Below are positions 10,932-20,863 of a stretch of DNA of 64,000 nucleotides, one piece after another. The notes under the pieces are model-generated. The model was not told the DNA's origin. It did not search any database and was given only the letters and a program-made list of their open reading frames with translations. Location: NCBI GenBank assembly GCA_001839685.1, contig MLAK01000567.1, positions 40,355 through 104,354 of the forward strand, written 5' to 3'. Position 1 is the first letter of the stretch. Each line of letters starts with the position of its first letter. The position numbers and the translations under genes are program-made. The DNA is from Tritrichomonas foetus. Lineage: Eukaryota; Parabasalia; Tritrichomonadida; Tritrichomonadidae.

Positions 10932-12551
10932 ATGGACATGTCCAACCCACCACCTGACTCTCCTCTTTCGCCACCACGATCCGCATCGATGAGTCTTATT
11001 CGTGCTGAACTTGCTCGCCAGCTTATTACTGCTACATCCAGTATTGGCTTCGATAACAAAAAATATATTGAAACACAGAAAAAAAAGATCCTTGAAAGGC
11101 TATCTAAAAGCGACAATAAGCTATACATTGAATTTGGAGGTAAGCTGCTCTTCGATTTCCACGCAGCTCGTGTTCTTCCAGGTTATGATCCGAATGTTAA
11201 AATCCATCTTCTTTCAGAGCTCTCCTCTGATTGCGACATCATTCTCTGCGTTAACGCCGACGACATCGAGCACCACAAAGTGAGGGCAGACTTTGGAATC
11301 ACCTATCATGAGGATGTCATGAAAATGATCGACGATCTTCGAAATATGGGGATTTTAATTACAGCCGTCGTCATCACCCAGTTCACCGAGCAGCCAGGCG
11401 CAAAATCATTCAAGCAAAGGCTCGAAAATCGAGATATCCTCGTTTACACGCATCCGAAGATCCCCGGCTATCCCGACGACCTGGACACAATTGTGAGTGA
11501 CAACGGATATGGAAAGTGCACGTATATTGAGACGACCAAGCGAATCGTTGTGGTGACCGCCCCGGGGCCAGGCAGTGGAAAGCTGGCCACCTGCCTATCG
11601 CAGCTTTATCACGAGTATAGGCGGGGCGTTAAAGCCGGCTATGCGAAATTTGAAACTTTCCCGGTTTGGAATATTCCATTGAAGCATCCAATAAATGTCG
11701 CCTACGAAGCAGCCACGCTTGATCTGAATGATAACAATTTGATTGACGGCTTCCACAAGGCGGCTTATGGAGTACAATCCGTTAATTACAACCGTGACAT
11801 TGCAGCTTACCCTTTGTTGAAGTGCATCATGGAAAGAATCACTAATGGCGAGTGTCCATATAAATCTCCAACCGATATGGGTGTGAACTGCATTGCTGAT
11901 GGAATTGTCAATGAAAACATCTGCTGTGATGCTTCGAAGCAGGAAATCATTCGTCGTTATTTCAGATGCTTGAATGAATTTTCCATGGGTTCCATCCCAC
12001 AAGATACAATCTTTAAAGCAAAGGAACTGATGGATGAAGTCGGTGTAAACGAAAAAGATAGAGATGTTGTCCCACAGGCAAGAGAAGCTGCAGAGGAAGC
12101 CAAGCTAATGCCAGGAAAAGGAAACCATGGAATTTACTGTGGTGCTGCAATTCGACTTCCAACAGGGGAAATCATCAAAGGAAGAAATTCTCCGTATTTA
12201 CACTCAGCATCAGCTGTTATAATTAGTGCTGCAAAGAAACTCGCTGAAATTCCAGAGGACATGAAAATTTTGTCACCCCAAGTTCTGGATTCAATCGCTC
12301 TAATGAAATCTCATATTTATCATTCAGACGAACCATCACTTGACGTGACCGAGCTTCTCATCGCACTTTCCGTTGTACAGCCAATGAATACCAGTATCGA
12401 TCCAATCATGAAGAGGCTGCCTGAGCTTTATGGATGCGAAATGCATCTCACGCACATTCCAAGCACAGGTGATGAAAATGGCCTCAGAAAACTTGGAATT
12501 AGATTCACTTATGATCCAAATCACTCTTCAAGAAACCTTTTCAACCTTTAA
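10932..12551 (+). CDS. DUF1846 / UPF0371 family protein, bacterial type
   Basis: A 539-residue protein that matches the bacterial UPF0371 (DUF1846) family almost from end to end. Family phrases seen are LYIEFGGKLLFDFHAARVLPG, VTAPGPGSGKLATCLSQLYHE, GVKAGYAKFETFPVWN, PLKHPINVAYEAATLDLND and AAYGVQSVNYNRDI. The biochemical function of this family is not established. The glycine-rich APGPGSGK segment looks like a phosphate-binding loop, which is an inference. About 25 Ser/Pro-rich residues precede the conserved domain; this is a eukaryotic-looking N-terminal extension with no clear targeting signal. The frame stays open upstream to a TTG at 10902, but the first ATG is 10932, just after an initiator. 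Mid-gene G+C is higher than its surroundings. Lateral transfer from a bacterium is the likely origin. Confidence 0.9.
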   Translation: MDMSNPPPDSPLSPPRSASMSLIRAELARQLITATSSIGFDNKKYIETQKKKILERLSKSDNKLYIEFGGKLLFDFHAARVLPGYDPNVKIHLLSELSSDCDIILCVNADDIEHHKVRADFGITYHEDVMKMIDDLRNMGILITAVVITQFTEQPGAKSFKQRLENRDILVYTHPKIPGYPDDLDTIVSDNGYGKCTYIETTKRIVVVTAPGPGSGKLATCLSQLYHEYRRGVKAGYAKFETFPVWNIPLKHPINVAYEAATLDLNDNNLIDGFHKAAYGVQSVNYNRDIAAYPLLKCIMERITNGECPYKSPTDMGVNCIADGIVNENICCDASKQEIIRRYFRCLNEFSMGSIPQDTIFKAKELMDEVGVNEKDRDVVPQAREAAEEAKLMPGKGNHGIYCGAAIRLPTGEIIKGRNSPYLHSASAVIISAAKKLAEIPEDMKILSPQVLDSIALMKSHIYHSDEPSLDVTELLIALSVVQPMNTSIDPIMKRLPELYGCEMHLTHIPSTGDENGLRKLGIRFTYDPNHSSRNLFNL

Positions 12552-13274
12552 AGAAATTCACTAGCTGAGAAATAAGCAAGAATAAAATAATTCAAAATAA
12601 CAAAACCAAATTTATACGAATATAATATAATATAATAATAAAGGACTATAATATAGAACTATATTCATTCTAAAATTTCTTTCTTTTTTTCTTTCTTGGA
12701 TTCCCCCCTCCCCAATTTTTTAAGCAATACAAACCAAATCTTATCATTTACATCACTTTTGATACCTATTATTCCTTTCGTGAAAAATGTTAGATTACAT
12801 TCCATTTAGAAATTCCTGGAATTTCAATATAATCATTGATATCAAATAAAAATATAATCATTGATATCAAATAAGAATATAATCAATGATGTCAATTAAG
12901 AATATAATCATTGATATCAATTAAGAATATAATCATTGATATCAAATAAGAATATAATCAATGATGTCAATTAAGAATATAATCAATGATATCAATTAAG
13001 AATATAATCAATGATATTAATAAAGAATATAATCAATGATATCAAATAAGAATATAATCAATGATATTAATAAAGAATATAATCAGGTGAAAATAAAGGT
13101 TGCCAAAATGAATATCCCATTTGTCAAATAATGATAAATAAAGTTACTCATGAAAATTAGATCATTAAAAAAAAAAAAAATATAAAAAGTATATTCATGC
13201 AGAACGATTTTTAAAAACAAATAAATACAAAACAGACATAAAATATACAAAAACATTGGCCAGAAAGAAAAAAA
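12552..13274. other. Convergent intergenic gap with tandem repeats
   Basis: Spacer between the 3' ends of the DUF1846 gene and the coiled-coil gene. It holds the 25-bp repeat array listed separately, with A+T-rich sequence around it. No gene is seen. Confidence 0.6.
12826..13085. repeat. 25-bp tandem repeat array, about 10 copies
   Basis: Units follow AATATAATCA(T/A)TGAT then (A/G)T(C/T)AA(A/T)TAAG, period 25 bp, about ten copies with a few substitutions. Each unit contains the near-palindrome TCATTGAT. It lies between two converging genes, so both transcripts may end near it. It does not encode an open frame across the array. Confidence 0.85.
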
Positions 13275-14084
13275 TCACAAATTCTGTTCTTTTGTGTATG
13301 TTTCTGAGATGGAATTGCTTACTGTGCTAGAGGAAGACACACTCGTTGAGTTTGAAATTGAATTATATATGGAATTATTCAAGGAACTAGTTAGTGAATT
13401 GGTGACAGTCACGGAAAAATTTTTCATCGGCGTGCTTGCCATTTTCCTCGGCCGGATCATCGGCTTTGTGATTGACTGGCTGGGCGAAGAATTGAAAGAT
13501 GAATTTGGCCTGTACCTGTTTCTTTGTTGTCCTTGATAGAAAGTGGTCTGGTAGATATCTTCTTTTTTCGTGTTCTCTTTCTGCTTTTTACATTCGACGA
13601 TCATTTGTCGAATTTCATCGAATTCATGGCTTATTTCATCTTTCAAGTCTTCAATTTCAAGAAGGATGTTTGAAATTTCGGCTTCTAAAATGTTGTGCTT
13701 TTGCAATATGCTCTGATTGATCATGGCTGTTAATTGAGTGGAAACTCTCTGGAAGGAACTGTCAACGTATTGGCTATTCGCTTTTTCAATTAGTCGTTTA
13801 GTGCTTGCTTTTCGCGCGAGATTTCCTCTCAAATAATTGATCAGATCGAAAACGGCGTCTTCTGGATTAGATTCAATCAGTTCACCAAAGCGATTCCAGT
13901 CAATTTCTTGTGGAGGAGGAATGTCAACTATTGTTCCAACTGAAGAGAAAGACGATTGATTGGCAATGGCGCCTAACTGTGAAAATCCAGGCAACATATC
14001 GCAGGCCTTCGTTTCAATGTCGTTGATTTTGGCATTCATCGATTTTAGGAATTCATCAATCTGCTCTTCGAGCCCATTCGTCAT
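13275..14084 (-). CDS. Coiled-coil protein with a Ser/Asn-rich tail, unknown
   Basis: A 269-residue protein I do not recognise. The N-terminal 180 residues are mostly helical, with heptad-like stretches (EEQIDEFLKSMNAKINDIE, and ILLEIEDLKDEISHEFDEI). The last 90 residues are low complexity, with Ser, Asn and Thr blocks such as NSISNSTSVSSSSTVSNS. No membrane segment, signal peptide or enzyme motif is visible. The ATG at 14084 is the first in frame. The conserved-looking middle (DPENAVFDL-like EDAVFDLINYLRG) suggests a real gene rather than a chance frame. It may be a cytoskeletal or adaptor protein; this is only a guess. Confidence 0.6.
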   Translation of the reverse strand: MTNGLEEQIDEFLKSMNAKINDIETKACDMLPGFSQLGAIANQSSFSSVGTIVDIPPPQEIDWNRFGELIESNPEDAVFDLINYLRGNLARKASTKRLIEKANSQYVDSSFQRVSTQLTAMINQSILQKHNILEAEISNILLEIEDLKDEISHEFDEIRQMIVECKKQKENTKKEDIYQTTFYQGQQRNRYRPNSSFNSSPSQSITKPMIRPRKMASTPMKNFSVTVTNSLTSSLNNSIYNSISNSTSVSSSSTVSNSISETYTKEQNL

Positions 14085-14455
14085 TCGTAATTAACGAACA
14101 AATCTAATCAAAATTGTATACTTTACATAATATTGAATAATCTTCTTTTCATAGAATCAAAAAGACCATTTATTTATTGAATTATATTATAATATTGAAT
14201 AGTCATCTTTCTTAAGGATAATTCAATAAATAAATGGTCTGAGAGTGTCACCTGAACATGGAACATCATTAATCATCATTGAATAATATAATTTGATATT
14301 CTAATTTGGATACAATGATTTACTACTCAGGCATAATACTTATATCGAATATTAAAAATCAAATGTTCCAAAAAGAAATAATGAAAGAAAACTTTACATT
14401 TATTTATGTGAAATATACCTTTTAATAAAAACTTTATTCCTCTTAATTGATTTAA
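14085..14455. other. Intergenic gap holding a long inverted repeat
   Basis: Spacer downstream of calnexin and upstream of the coiled-coil gene, both on the minus strand. Its main feature is the perfect inverted repeat listed separately. Confidence 0.5.
14163..14240. repeat. Perfect 23-bp inverted repeat, 32-bp loop
   Basis: The left arm at 14163-14185 starts AGACCATTTATTTATTG, and the right arm at 14218-14240 ends CAATAAATAAATGGTCT. All 23 bases pair. The loop contains further short ATTGAATA repeats. It could be a small foldback (MITE-like) insertion or a transcript hairpin. I see no target-site duplication at the arm ends. Confidence 0.75.
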
Positions 14456-15961
14456 TCACTGATGCTTTTTCTCATATTGATATTCAAATGGATCGCTAAA
14501 AATATCACAGCAAATAATTGTGAGCGGGATTGTAATCAGGATAACTGCGACCGAGATGGCAACCACTGCCGGCTTGTTTGGTACGCGCGCCCACTGTCTT
14601 TTGACACACCTTCCAAGGTAGAAAGCATAACCTGTTACGCCTGGTCCTGGCCTGTCTGGTGGTTCATCTGTGAATATCCATTGGTAGTTAATTTTCATAG
14701 CGCGAATTTGCCTTCTTTGGCGGGGATTGAAGTCTTCATTATTCCAGCTCTTTACAGCAGTTTCGTTTGTAGCAATTAAAATGTTTGTGAATGCGAATTC
14801 ACGCTGGGCTGTCCAAAGATCAAATCCAATTCCGGTGATTGGCGGCATTACGAAATTATGATTGTCGGACTGGGAGAGTAACTTATAGTTTGGATTTGGA
14901 ATTTGTTTCGGACGCCACTCACCTTTATAGAATGGGTTTGGAACCATCTTTGGCTTCCACACACCGCGTGCCTTTGGATTCCTAATTCTAGGTGGCTTGT
15001 ATGGGCCGCATCCAGGCGCCTTAATGCATTTCGGGTTAGGCACTAATTGCGGTTTCCATTCGCCCATTAGTTGTTCATTCCATTCCCGTGGCTTCTTTGA
15101 TTCAGTATCTAAGATATGTTGTGGTTCGTTAAGGAGCCATCCTTCAGGCGGATTCAGTTTCTTCGGATCAGGAATGGTGTTCGGCGCATTATCGTCCCAG
15201 TCTGCTGGCTTCACCTCATATGGGTCTGGAATGATCGGCCTGTCGTCCCAGTCACTTGGCTTGACGTCATTTGGATCATCCATCGTGGGCCCTTCAACAA
15301 GAGGAATATCAAAGTCATCTGTGAATGTTCCATTTCGCATCGATCGATTATCAATCAAATATTCAAACGTATTGTTTGGCCGAATGATGAGGGTATACAA
15401 ATGCGAAATTTCATCAACTGGAATGAAATAGGGATGCTTTAATTTATGTTCAATTTGCTTTCCGTTTTCATCTTTTGTGAAGAAATTGAGACGAGTTTGG
15501 TTGAATGGCCCGCATCGTTCTGGCCCAAATTCAATAAATTTGTCAGTCGAATTGGATAAATCGGTTGGATCGAAATCAGGCGAGGTGAAAATTTTCATGA
15601 AGGCGCTCGTGCAAGTAAACAAAAACTGTGAGCGCATTTCGTATTGAATAACAAGCGTTTCATTAGGAGCAACAATTGGGTGACGAAACTTGTGAGAAAT
15701 TGCATGCGGCTTCTCTTTCTCTTTCATGACGATTGCGCGTTCGCCGCGTCTGGTCTGGAGAGGGAATGTTTGCTCAGCCTTCCACTTACCGGTATAGCGA
15801 AAATGCATGGTTGGAATCCAATAATCAAGCGCATTTGGATCGGAAAAGTTTTCGTGATAAAGAATACGACAATCTGGTAAATATGGGAAACCGTTTTGAT
15901 CCTTTGGGCGATTTGGTGAGCCCCAAAGAGAGAGGGTAGTTTGAAGAAAGAAAAGAAACAT
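14456..15961 (-). CDS. Calnexin, membrane-bound ER lectin chaperone
   Basis: A 501-residue type I membrane chaperone that binds monoglucosylated N-glycoproteins folding in the ER. A hydrophobic start (MFLFFLQTTLSLWG) is the likely signal peptide. The luminal globular domain contains HFRYTGKWKAEQ and the conserved FGPERCG region. The P-domain (about 225-345) has the paired motifs of the family: DPNDVKPSDWDD, DPYEVKPADWDD and DPKKLNPPEGW, then GEWKPQLVPNP, GVWKPKMVPNP and GEWRPKQIPNP. One transmembrane helix lies near 463-485 (VVAISVAVILITIPLTIICC). The short cytosolic tail ends in KKHQ, which fits the KKxx ER-retrieval signal. Soluble calreticulin is excluded by the membrane segment and the lack of KDEL. 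A TCAAACG element lies about 24 bases above the ATG. Confidence 0.93.
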   Translation of the reverse strand: MFLFFLQTTLSLWGSPNRPKDQNGFPYLPDCRILYHENFSDPNALDYWIPTMHFRYTGKWKAEQTFPLQTRRGERAIVMKEKEKPHAISHKFRHPIVAPNETLVIQYEMRSQFLFTCTSAFMKIFTSPDFDPTDLSNSTDKFIEFGPERCGPFNQTRLNFFTKDENGKQIEHKLKHPYFIPVDEISHLYTLIIRPNNTFEYLIDNRSMRNGTFTDDFDIPLVEGPTMDDPNDVKPSDWDDRPIIPDPYEVKPADWDDNAPNTIPDPKKLNPPEGWLLNEPQHILDTESKKPREWNEQLMGEWKPQLVPNPKCIKAPGCGPYKPPRIRNPKARGVWKPKMVPNPFYKGEWRPKQIPNPNYKLLSQSDNHNFVMPPITGIGFDLWTAQREFAFTNILIATNETAVKSWNNEDFNPRQRRQIRAMKINYQWIFTDEPPDRPGPGVTGYAFYLGRCVKRQWARVPNKPAVVAISVAVILITIPLTIICCDIFSDPFEYQYEKKHQ

Positions 15962-16348
15962 GTTTTAGAATTTAAAAAAACGTTTGACCATTTATATTCT
16001 ATCGTTATAATTTTAGCGGTATAGCTTGAGTGATCGGTAAAATTGATGTTTGATTTCATGATGATCACTTTTTCTGAATATGTGCGTTTATTCACATGTG
16101 AAATGTTCACATAAGAATTATCTTATGAAAAATAATCATGGCCATGGCTAACATTTTATTTATTTTTTTACCAAGGATTGATTTAAAATCATGATGAACA
16201 TCGCTCAATTCACAATCTCAAGCAATTCAGCTGAATTAACATGTGTTATTTCAACGAACTTTGTTCAAATTCCTGACATAATCAACTTTTTGAATAGTAT
16301 GTGAAGTGAATAACAAGCAGATTTATATCTCATTTCATTTTTTTATTT
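15962..16348. other. Divergent spacer, no gene seen
   Basis: About 390 bases between the calnexin start and the E1 pseudogene start. It ends in CTCATTTCATTTTTTTATTT, an initiator-like sequence just ahead of the former E1 ATG, so the dead gene kept a promoter-like region. Confidence 0.45.
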
Positions 16349-17965
16349 ATGATGAATCAAGCAAATACTCAAAATAGTAATCAAGTTATTTATCGCAAAG
16401 TAGAATCAGAAATCGATGAAAAGATTTAATCCCGACAAATATACACCATTGGTCTCGATTTAATGAAAAAAATAACTTCCTCATTTCTGGCATGAGAAAG
16501 TGAGGAGTTGAAATTGCCAAAAATATTATTTTAGCAGATATTATAATAGTTGCTGCTCATGATACAAAAATAATTAATTATTACTGAAACAAGAGGAGTT
16601 TTTGGTTAGATTTTCGATCTATTAGGAAATGATTTTATTGTTTCTGATCTAACTGGTGAAACTCCATTACGTTTCCTAATTAGTGTTATTAAACGATCAA
16701 AGGATGGAGTGCGTACTATTCAAGAAGGAGAAACTCATAATCTGAGTGATGGTGATCATTTACGATTTGAAGAAGTACAAGGAATGATAGAATTAAATGA
16801 TAAAGAATTTCCAGTCAAAGCAATAAACAATCGGCGATTTTCAATTGGAGATACATCATCTTTTGGTGAATTTTCTAACATTCATAGAGTTGGTTATGAC
16901 AATCATCAACATAAAATAATGCAAAATTTGACATTTTTCATTGTAGGTATAGGTGCAATTGGATGTGAACAACTGAAAAAATGTATTTTTATTAGGTTGT
17001 GAGCAGAAATAAATTGCACAATAAATTTAAATGTGAAGATCATTTGAAAAACATGACTTCTATATAATAAGTGAGTTTCTTGAAAAAAATAATAAGAGCT
17101 AATAAAATAGTATTTTTATCTTTTATTCCATGTTAATTTTTTTATCATGATTTTACTGAACATCAATTCATTTAGTGTTTCTTCTGGGGTTTCAAGAAGA
17201 CTTTTATAGAATCTTCGTATTCTCGAAGCATAATCAATGTATATGTAACATAATAAATCGGAAAGAAAGGATATTCTCTCAAACATTATCCTCTTCATTT
17301 GATGTATTTTGTGTTTGGTTGAAAAAAATGTATGGATCGAAATTTGGGATTATCTTCTCATGGTAACTAAAAAAGATTGTTTCATTCGGATATTAGATTT
17401 AGTGTCTAACATTGGTTTAAATATCACAGTTATTAAAAAATTGTTCTTTTTGAAAACTAAATATAAGAGGAATTAGCATTGATCAATCATTTATCACTAA
17501 AATATATTGATTCACAATCTTGGGTCATCTATTCATGCTTGAGTGAAAGTAACAAATTAGGCAAGAGAGATTATATTATAAGGAAAAGATTCAACTTCAA
17601 ATGCATATGATGTTCCTTTGTAAAACATTTCATTTACACAATTAATAGAAAAATTTTTAGTGAGGTCGTTGAAAAGATAACTGCATTCATGATTCCAATA
17701 CTACACGTGAAGATTTCTATTAGATTTAGGAGAAAGATAGAACATCGTTATCGATAGTAGGCAGATTTTGTCTATACTTTAGTGGAGCTCTGCTTTCCCC
17801 AAGCATCTAAAAAGACATATTGTTCATATATTCAAATACTCAGAAAATTGATCAGCTTTTTGACTATATAAGAGTGAAATGATAATTCTTCTTGATATGT
17901 TCCATTGAAGAAAATGGGATTGAAGTAGAAAGAAGAGTGATAATTAAAGAAAATATATTCAATAA
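16349..17965 (+). pseudogene. Decayed ubiquitin-activating enzyme E1 (UBA1) pseudogene
   Basis: Fragments of an E1 enzyme lie in the right order but in shifting frames. From the ATG at 16349 a 30-codon opening runs to a TAA that falls where the family has Tyr before SRQ. In the same frame the match goes on as SRQIYTIGLDLMKK and FLISGM, and across nearby breaks as VEIAKNIILADI and HDTKIINYY. After a further stop in TRGVFG-(stop)-IFDLL come NDFIVSDLTGETPLRF, GETHNLSDGDHLRF, EEVQGMIELND and FSIGDTSSFGEF. This then joins directly to FIVGIGAIGCEQLKK, the second nucleotide-binding motif, so about 160 residues present in normal E1 are missing. Further on, near 17500, YIDSQS and LSES-KLGK match the region before the catalytic cysteine, and IEENGIEVE near 17912 matches the C-terminal ubiquitin-fold domain. 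The 97-codon open frame at 16709 is just one surviving piece. A functional copy must exist elsewhere. Confidence 0.82.
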
Positions 17966-18223
17966 AATAAGGCCCAAGCACACAGTGAAAAAAGTTGTGC
18001 AAATGAAGAAAAGATTCAAAAATAGTTTAAAACCCCTTAATACGTGATTTTATAGAAATAATTAATGAATTATTATTCGATTGTGTAGCTCCATGCTAAA
18101 AAACCGATGATTTGCTTTATCAATTCACTTACTTTTTTGATAGCAAATTTATCAACTTTTTAAATAATTTACAAAAAACTAACACAAAAAACATTTTTTT
18201 GAGGTGAAATCTCTTCGTAATCC

Positions 18224-20863
18224 ATGTCAAAACCGCTATTAATTCAGTCCATGAACATCGATCAGGAGCTTCAAGGGCAGCTCGCCAATGCTCTTGAACT
18301 TTTGAACAACCCAAGTATCTCTCCAGAACAACGCGCAAGTATATTTCAATTTTCGTACACATTCCGAAAGAACGATCCATTAAAATTTATTATTTATTTA
18401 ATTATTCATTTAGCTAATCCAAATACATCAGAATTATCACGTGCTGTTGCCGCTATTTGGCTTTACGAGTCACTTCACAAGCGCACACCTGATGCACAAC
18501 GCCATTTTGTGGTTCAATGGTTTAAAGTCGATCTAAACATTCGTGACCAACTTCGCCTATCAGCAACTGAAGGACTCACTCATAGTTCCACAGACAGCCT
18601 TAAGTTTCAATGCGCGAACCTTCTCGGCCTATTTTATGCCATCGAATTTTATACGTCTTGCACTAGAGAGTCAATCAATCCCGTTTTCAATACCTCTTTT
18701 TCCGAACTTATCGATATAGCCATGAATTCCGATCCAGGAACGCGAATTTTATTATATGGCCTCTTCCAAAATTTCGCAATGAACTCGCTCGAACTCAACC
18801 CAAATTGCGCCCACGATCAGCCGTTTCTACTTTACGCACCGCGCCTGTACGACGTCTATTTGGCCGGAATGATGTCAGGCGTATTGGAATTACAAGGAAA
18901 GGCCCTTGAAGCGTTTACCTCATCATTTTTGATATTTAAACGTCATTTCTCATTCCTTAAGAATCGAACAGACCTTCTTGAAGTTGTTTTCCAGATCATC
19001 CTATCAAATATTCCACCTTTGTGCACCCCAGCTTACCAGCTTCTTCGGAAATGTATTGACTGCTGCTATCCAGACATGAGCGCCCATATGGAGCAGATCA
19101 AGCAGATCACATTAATTGATATGAAAAGCGGAAATGAATTTCGGCAAATTGAGGCCTGCTTTTTATGGTCAACAATTGGTGATGTTGAAAGTGATATTCA
19201 AAACACAAACAAAAATCTCGTTAAACTAAAACATCGAGATTTTACTGCAACTGAGTTTCATTCAAAATGGGCTTTCACTCAACTTTTTGAATCACTCGTT
19301 ATGTTGATTTGCAATACAGACATAAGTGAAACACAAGCTAGTATTCACCTGGAATTCACCCCAGCACATGCCGCATTTTCTTGTTTATCGTCTTTGACAA
19401 AAGCAACAGATGATTTTTCATTACCGCTTATCTTTAAGTTTGTCCAGGATCATGCTCAAGCTGAAGACTGGCGACTAAGATATGCATCTGCTCTTCTTCT
19501 TAATGCTGCATCACAAGTACCATCATTCAATAATGTGAAAAACATTTTAATCGCTTATGAATTCTTTGTGACAGCCATTGTTGATGCTGTCCCGCGTATC
19601 TCTGAAGTTGCCATGTGGTCACTTGGTCGTTTGGTTAATGAAATTCCAGAACTTGTTGTCGATCAGGTCCGCTTCGGTCGATTATGTGAAAATGTTGCTC
19701 AAAAAATGGACGTTTCTGATGAACTCACTTCTCGAGCATGTTGGCTTTTAAACGTCTGTTTTAATGTATTTTGTTTAGATGATACAAATTCACCACTTGT
19801 TCAGAATTTTGAAAAATTCTCCATTTTATTAATGCAAGCTGCTGATAAATATGATGTTAATGCCCAAGATGCTGCTTTTGGCGCATTAAATCGTTTAATT
19901 GAACGAACACCATCAACAATTGCAGATCAATACAATCAATTATTTAATATGGTTACTGCCAAACTTTCTGTTTTAATTTCTGCTGATGATACTGTTCGAA
20001 ACAATCCAAAGTACACCCAACAAATGATTGGCTTACTTTCTTTGGTTCAAGCAATAGTTATGAATGTCGGCGAAATGATTCGAAATGTTTCTGATCAATT
20101 AATGTCAATGTTAATTGTTGCGTTAGATTTCCAAAATGGCACTTTTGTTTGTGAGGTTTTGCCTGCAATGGGAGCAGTTGCTCGTGCAATTCAAGAAGAT
20201 TTCGGGAAATACATGCCTTCTTTACTTGAAAAAGTATTCGAATACTTGTCAAAGGCCGAATTCGTTCAACCTGCTGCAGTTTTCGTCGCTGATATATTCA
20301 ACAGTTTCCCTTCATTCCCTGATGAATTAACTGACCGTTTTGTTAAGGCTCTCTTTAATACATTGAATTTCGATGACATTACAACACAAGCAATAATTGC
20401 ATCTTTTTCTGCCCTTGCTGAAATCGCAAAAATGATTCGCGAAAAGTGTCTCCCATGGATCGAAACTTATTTGGAGTTACTTGAAAGTGAAAGCCGATCA
20501 ATGCTTTCAAGCGAAGATGAAAATCTTGATCAAGATAATGCACAGAGTTTTGCAATTGAGAATTTACAGATTTATCAAACATTAGTACCAATTCTTTCAC
20601 CAATTCCAAAAGGTGATCGAAAAGTTAGAAACTTTTTCCATATTTTCGAAAAGATTGTGAAATTACAAAATAGATTGGATGAGTCTGTTTATCCTGATGC
20701 TGTTATTTTAATTAGAATGATTGCAGAAACTTATCAGAGAAGAATGAACGTTTATTTAAATAAGCCTGCAGTTATAGAAATTCTGAAAAAGGCATCAGAA
20801 TCAGTGGATGCCCAACTAGCCCAACTTGCAAAAGACACATTGGATATCGTGAGACGATTCTAA
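18224..20863 (+). CDS. Importin subunit beta-1 (karyopherin beta)
   Basis: A nuclear import receptor of 879 residues, almost the same length as human importin beta-1 (876). The whole protein reads as HEAT repeats. The N-terminal region contains ELSRAVAAIWLYESLHKR, corresponding to the family's early repeats. Later repeats include WRLRYASALLLNAASQVPS and VPRISEVAMWSLGRLVNEIPE, the latter matching the 'V-D--P-V---A-WALG-I---P' repeat of importin beta. An acidic patch (SSEDENLDQDNAQ) lies near residue 770. It would bind importin alpha and Ran-GTP and carry cargo through nuclear pores. The ATG at 18224 is followed by a normal beginning with no upstream in-frame ATG nearby. Another karyopherin-beta class is possible, but length and repeat content favour importin beta-1. 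Confidence 0.82.
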   Translation: MSKPLLIQSMNIDQELQGQLANALELLNNPSISPEQRASIFQFSYTFRKNDPLKFIIYLIIHLANPNTSELSRAVAAIWLYESLHKRTPDAQRHFVVQWFKVDLNIRDQLRLSATEGLTHSSTDSLKFQCANLLGLFYAIEFYTSCTRESINPVFNTSFSELIDIAMNSDPGTRILLYGLFQNFAMNSLELNPNCAHDQPFLLYAPRLYDVYLAGMMSGVLELQGKALEAFTSSFLIFKRHFSFLKNRTDLLEVVFQIILSNIPPLCTPAYQLLRKCIDCCYPDMSAHMEQIKQITLIDMKSGNEFRQIEACFLWSTIGDVESDIQNTNKNLVKLKHRDFTATEFHSKWAFTQLFESLVMLICNTDISETQASIHLEFTPAHAAFSCLSSLTKATDDFSLPLIFKFVQDHAQAEDWRLRYASALLLNAASQVPSFNNVKNILIAYEFFVTAIVDAVPRISEVAMWSLGRLVNEIPELVVDQVRFGRLCENVAQKMDVSDELTSRACWLLNVCFNVFCLDDTNSPLVQNFEKFSILLMQAADKYDVNAQDAAFGALNRLIERTPSTIADQYNQLFNMVTAKLSVLISADDTVRNNPKYTQQMIGLLSLVQAIVMNVGEMIRNVSDQLMSMLIVALDFQNGTFVCEVLPAMGAVARAIQEDFGKYMPSLLEKVFEYLSKAEFVQPAAVFVADIFNSFPSFPDELTDRFVKALFNTLNFDDITTQAIIASFSALAEIAKMIREKCLPWIETYLELLESESRSMLSSEDENLDQDNAQSFAIENLQIYQTLVPILSPIPKGDRKVRNFFHIFEKIVKLQNRLDESVYPDAVILIRMIAETYQRRMNVYLNKPAVIEILKKASESVDAQLAQLAKDTLDIVRRF

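Noticed and set aside
18170..18186. ACTAACACAAAAA resembling the 3' end of a trichomonad intron (ACTAACACACAG)
   Set aside because: It lacks the CACAG end, and there is no paired GTATGT-like donor in a suitable position; the importin beta frame is intact without splicing.
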